A stretch of 7,786 nt of DNA. Source: Bacteroidota bacterium (GTDB lineage: Bacteria > Bacteroidota > Bacteroidia > Bacteroidales > Paludibacteraceae). Position 1 is the stretch's first letter. Each line of letters begins with the position of its first letter. The notes under the pieces were generated by a model that saw nothing but the letters and a program-made list of their open reading frames with translations, was not told where the DNA came from and ran no database searches. The position numbers were made by a program, and so were the translations under genes. Below, in pieces: positions 6,674 to 7,786 of this stretch. Where the stretch lies: NCBI GenBank assembly GCA_021804525.1, contig JAJZHJ010000054.1, positions 1-7,786 on the forward strand, read 5' to 3'.

Positions 6674-6704
6674 GCCTCCTTCTTTTAGTGGTTTAGAAGG
6701 AAGC
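6674..6704 (-). promoter_or_regulatory. Hairpin sequestering the Shine-Dalgarno of the MgtE-like gene
   Basis: On the minus strand GCTTCCTTCT (6704-6695) pairs with AGAAGGAGGC (6683-6674): 10 base pairs with one G-U, and an 11-base loop. The 3' arm contains the SD AAGGAGG (6675-6681), 5 bases before the ATG at 6669. When folded, the hairpin would hide the ribosome binding site; this is the usual layout of a translational expression platform. The base of its 5' arm overlaps a candidate pseudoknot strand of the upstream leader element. Confidence 0.6.
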
Positions 6705-6764
6705 GAATGCGATGCGGCTCCCTTGCTAAACGCAAGTTAATACTAAGTTGTTCGCCGGGCCATC
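6702..6764 (-). promoter_or_regulatory. Candidate structured leader (riboswitch-like) of the MgtE-like / Nramp operon
   Basis: In the minus-strand RNA three short helices stack with bulges: 6762-6764 with 6711-6713, 6759-6761 with 6716-6718, and 6757-6758 with 6720-6721. They continue into a perfect 5-bp hairpin CTTGC / GCAAG (6732-6736 with 6722-6726) with a 5-base loop. The single-stranded GGCGAA (6756-6751) can pair with TTCGCT (6707-6702) just 3' of the closing stem, giving a possible pseudoknot of 5 Watson-Crick pairs plus one G-U. The structure is hand-drawn, so individual helices may be wrong. It does not match the M-box Mg2+ riboswitch or the yybP-ykoY Mn2+ riboswitch as I remember them. 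Confidence 0.4.
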
Positions 6765-6797
6765 GTCCATGAGGAATATCATTTTAAAATTTCGCTG

Positions 6798-6805
6798 CAA
6801 AGGTA
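6798..6805 (-). promoter_or_regulatory. -7 promoter element of the MgtE-like / Nramp operon
   Basis: TACCTTTG on the minus strand matches TAnnTTTG exactly, the same octamer as before rpsO and trpS. No TTTG is found 19-23 bases upstream. Transcription would start near 6792, giving a leader of roughly 120 bases, far longer than those of the other genes in the window. Confidence 0.55.
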
Positions 6806-6837
6806 GCACTATTTTTTTATTGATTATTGCACATCTG

Positions 6838-6930
6838 AAAAAAAAGAGAACCAGATGATTATGAAAACCTTTATGTTTATAATCATTTCATTATTTGTTG
6901 TTTATATATCATCTTTCAGTTGCGTTCTCT
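6838..6930 (-). terminator. Candidate terminator of the nitroreductase gene
   Basis: On the minus strand AGAGAAC (6930-6924, inside the last codons of the nitroreductase) pairs with GTTCTCT (6851-6845), followed by eight T residues. The large loop holds its own hairpin: ATGATTAT (6855-6862) with ATAATCAT (6879-6886), extended by AAAC / GTTT. The stem is AT-rich and the outer loop long, so efficiency is uncertain, but the T-run placement fits termination on the minus strand before the MgtE-like operon promoter. Confidence 0.45.
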
Positions 6931-7689
6931 CCTATCATCCTTTAGAAAAGAAAGATCAAACCCCTGATGTTGCAAATATTCCTCCAAATGATAGTCTAAT
7001 GCCATACGGTGATAGTCGAGAATATGAGTTCCCCAGTCATGGTGCGTTTTGTCGCCGGAACGCACCTCGTTGTATTGAGACACTTCGTCGTTATAAGCCA
7101 AAAGCTCCTCATTTATCTGATCGGTGCAATAATGGTTATGGTGAATGACTAAAGATAGCGGTTGTTTAGGTTTTAAATCCGGATGTTCTGCCGGATAGCC
7201 CATGGATAGCCCACAGACGACGGCAACGCCCTGAGGAAGTTGAAGAAGTTCTGCTAATTGTGCCGGAGCTGCGGTACGTGTATACCCAATGCAACAGCTT
7301 CCTAATCCCAACGATTCCGCAGCTATAACAGCATTTTGCATGGCTAAAGAGGCATCAATCACTCCTACCAACAATCCATCCATGGTGTCTTGAAATCGAG
7401 GAAAATCAATACCTTTGGCATCGGCAAATTGCTTTAGCTTGTTGAAATCAGCACAAAACACTAAGAATATGGCACAAGTCTTGATCTGTTTTTGGCCAGT
7501 GATAGCATAGATTTGCTCCTTGATCGTTTGATCACTGATAGCGATAACGGAAAATTGCTGTCCGTTGTAGCTGGTTGGAGTATTTTGAATGGCGCGATAA
7601 ATTAAATCTAATTTTTCGGGTTCAATGGCTCTTCGTTCATAACGTCGCACCGAAGTACGGGAAAGAAATATTTCTTCGATACTCTTCAT
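6916..7689 (-). CDS. Nitroreductase family protein (NfsA/Frp-like, FMN, NADPH-dependent)
   Basis: A 257-residue flavoprotein of the nitroreductase fold. FMN-phosphate binding residues are in RTSVRRY (residues 11-17). NTPTSYNGQQFSVI (36-49) and GLGSCCIGY (128-136) are family segments. GLSMGYPAEHPDLKPKQPL (160-178) resembles the NADPH-binding stretch of NfsA-type enzymes. Such enzymes pass electrons from NADPH via FMN to nitro compounds, quinones or flavins; the natural substrate cannot be told. The C-terminal tail from about residue 190, with its DYHRMALDYHLEEYL helix, fits the longer NfsA-like group. The start at 7689 gives the standard N-terminus MKSIEEIFLSRTSVR. No SD sequence and no convincing promoter element were seen in the short upstream gap. 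It appears to be a single gene bounded by terminators on both sides. Confidence 0.92.
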   Translation of the reverse strand: MKSIEEIFLSRTSVRRYERRAIEPEKLDLIYRAIQNTPTSYNGQQFSVIAISDQTIKEQIYAITGQKQIKTCAIFLVFCADFNKLKQFADAKGIDFPRFQDTMDGLLVGVIDASLAMQNAVIAAESLGLGSCCIGYTRTAAPAQLAELLQLPQGVAVVCGLSMGYPAEHPDLKPKQPLSLVIHHNHYCTDQINEELLAYNDEVSQYNEVRSGDKTHHDWGTHILDYHRMALDYHLEEYLQHQGFDLSFLKDDRRERN

Positions 7690-7716
7690 GTAATCTGAGT
7701 TAGTGAAGTATTAAAT

Positions 7717-7764
7717 AAAAAAACCTTGCTCTCCAAGCGCATGGTTGCAAAGGAAAGAGCAAGG
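7717..7764 (-). terminator. Intrinsic terminator of a gene beyond the right edge
   Basis: A 9-bp perfect inverted repeat CCTTGCTCT (7724-7732) with AGAGCAAGG (7756-7764). Read on the minus strand it is followed by seven T residues (7717-7723). It lies 28 bases upstream of the nitroreductase ATG, so it must end a minus-strand transcript coming from outside the window. The last 22 bases (7765-7786) hold nothing I can identify. Confidence 0.8.
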
Positions 7765-7786
7765 AATATTGAATTGATGATGAAGA

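Noticed and set aside
6702..6764. Leader as a ZTP (pfl) riboswitch
   Set aside because: The order bulged stem, GGCGAACA, hairpin, GGGAGC and closing strand is loosely similar to the ZTP aptamer as I remember it. However, the conserved CCGCCTGGGC-type 3' element is missing and the genes are not folate or purine related. A covariance search could overturn this.
6670..6800. Leader as an M-box (ykoK) Mg2+ riboswitch
   Set aside because: Expected from gene function, but the conserved M-box segments (such as GTTAGGTGAGGCTCCT near the 5' end) are absent.
6855..7148. Plus-strand frame of 97 codons with a signal-peptide-like start
   Set aside because: Most of it lies antisense to the well-supported C-terminal part of the nitroreductase, and its hydrophobic start falls in the AT-rich terminator region. 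No family resemblance and no RBS; the local T-rich bases explain the hydrophobic residues.
1..7786. Mobile elements, CRISPR arrays, tRNA or rRNA genes
   Set aside because: No transposase, integrase, direct-repeat array or RNA gene signature was seen on either strand.

Overview
The window looks like ordinary chromosome from a Bacteroidota bacterium, probably order Bacteroidales. It is moderately AT-rich. Several genes are preceded by the Bacteroidota-type -7 promoter element TAnnTTTG (TACCTTTG upstream of rpsO, trpS and the MgtE-like gene). Most start codons have no Shine-Dalgarno (SD) sequence, as is usual in that phylum. I cannot name a genus.

Layout from left to right: (1) a secreted tetratricopeptide-type protein on the minus strand, cut by the left edge (1-1017); (2) rpsO for ribosomal protein S15 (minus, 1212-1481) with a clear hairpin terminator; (3) a divergent plus-strand gene for a DUF2148 putative iron-sulfur protein (1710-2261); (4) a convergent minus-strand pair trpS-rpe (3960 down to 2272), probably co-transcribed; (5) a strong minus-strand terminator (4058-4103) that closes the next operon; (6) a two-gene minus-strand operon encoding an MgtE-like cytosolic protein (PRC-barrel-like region, MgtE N domain and CBS pair, no membrane domain) followed 16 bases later by an Nramp-family transporter; (7) a nitroreductase (minus, 6916-7689); (8) a minus-strand terminator for a gene lying beyond the right edge.

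The interesting part is 4131-6805. The transporter lacks both classical Nramp metal-site motifs: DPGN is replaced by a D-N-D-A-G-G stretch and MPH by APW. This points to the Nramp-related magnesium transporter type rather than a Mn/Fe importer. Its partner resembles the Mg2+-sensing cytosolic half of the MgtE channel without the channel. I infer a split magnesium uptake system in which the MgtE-like protein senses Mg2+ and gates or regulates the Nramp-type permease. Both genes have strong AAGGAGG-type ribosome binding sites, unlike every other gene here. The roughly 120-nt leader can fold into a bulged stem with an internal hairpin and a possible pseudoknot, followed by a 10-bp hairpin that buries the first ribosome binding site. 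That is a riboswitch-like layout. Together these features suggest acquisition from an SD-using donor such as a Firmicute and control of translation by a structured leader. The function, ligand and transfer are inferences from sequence only.
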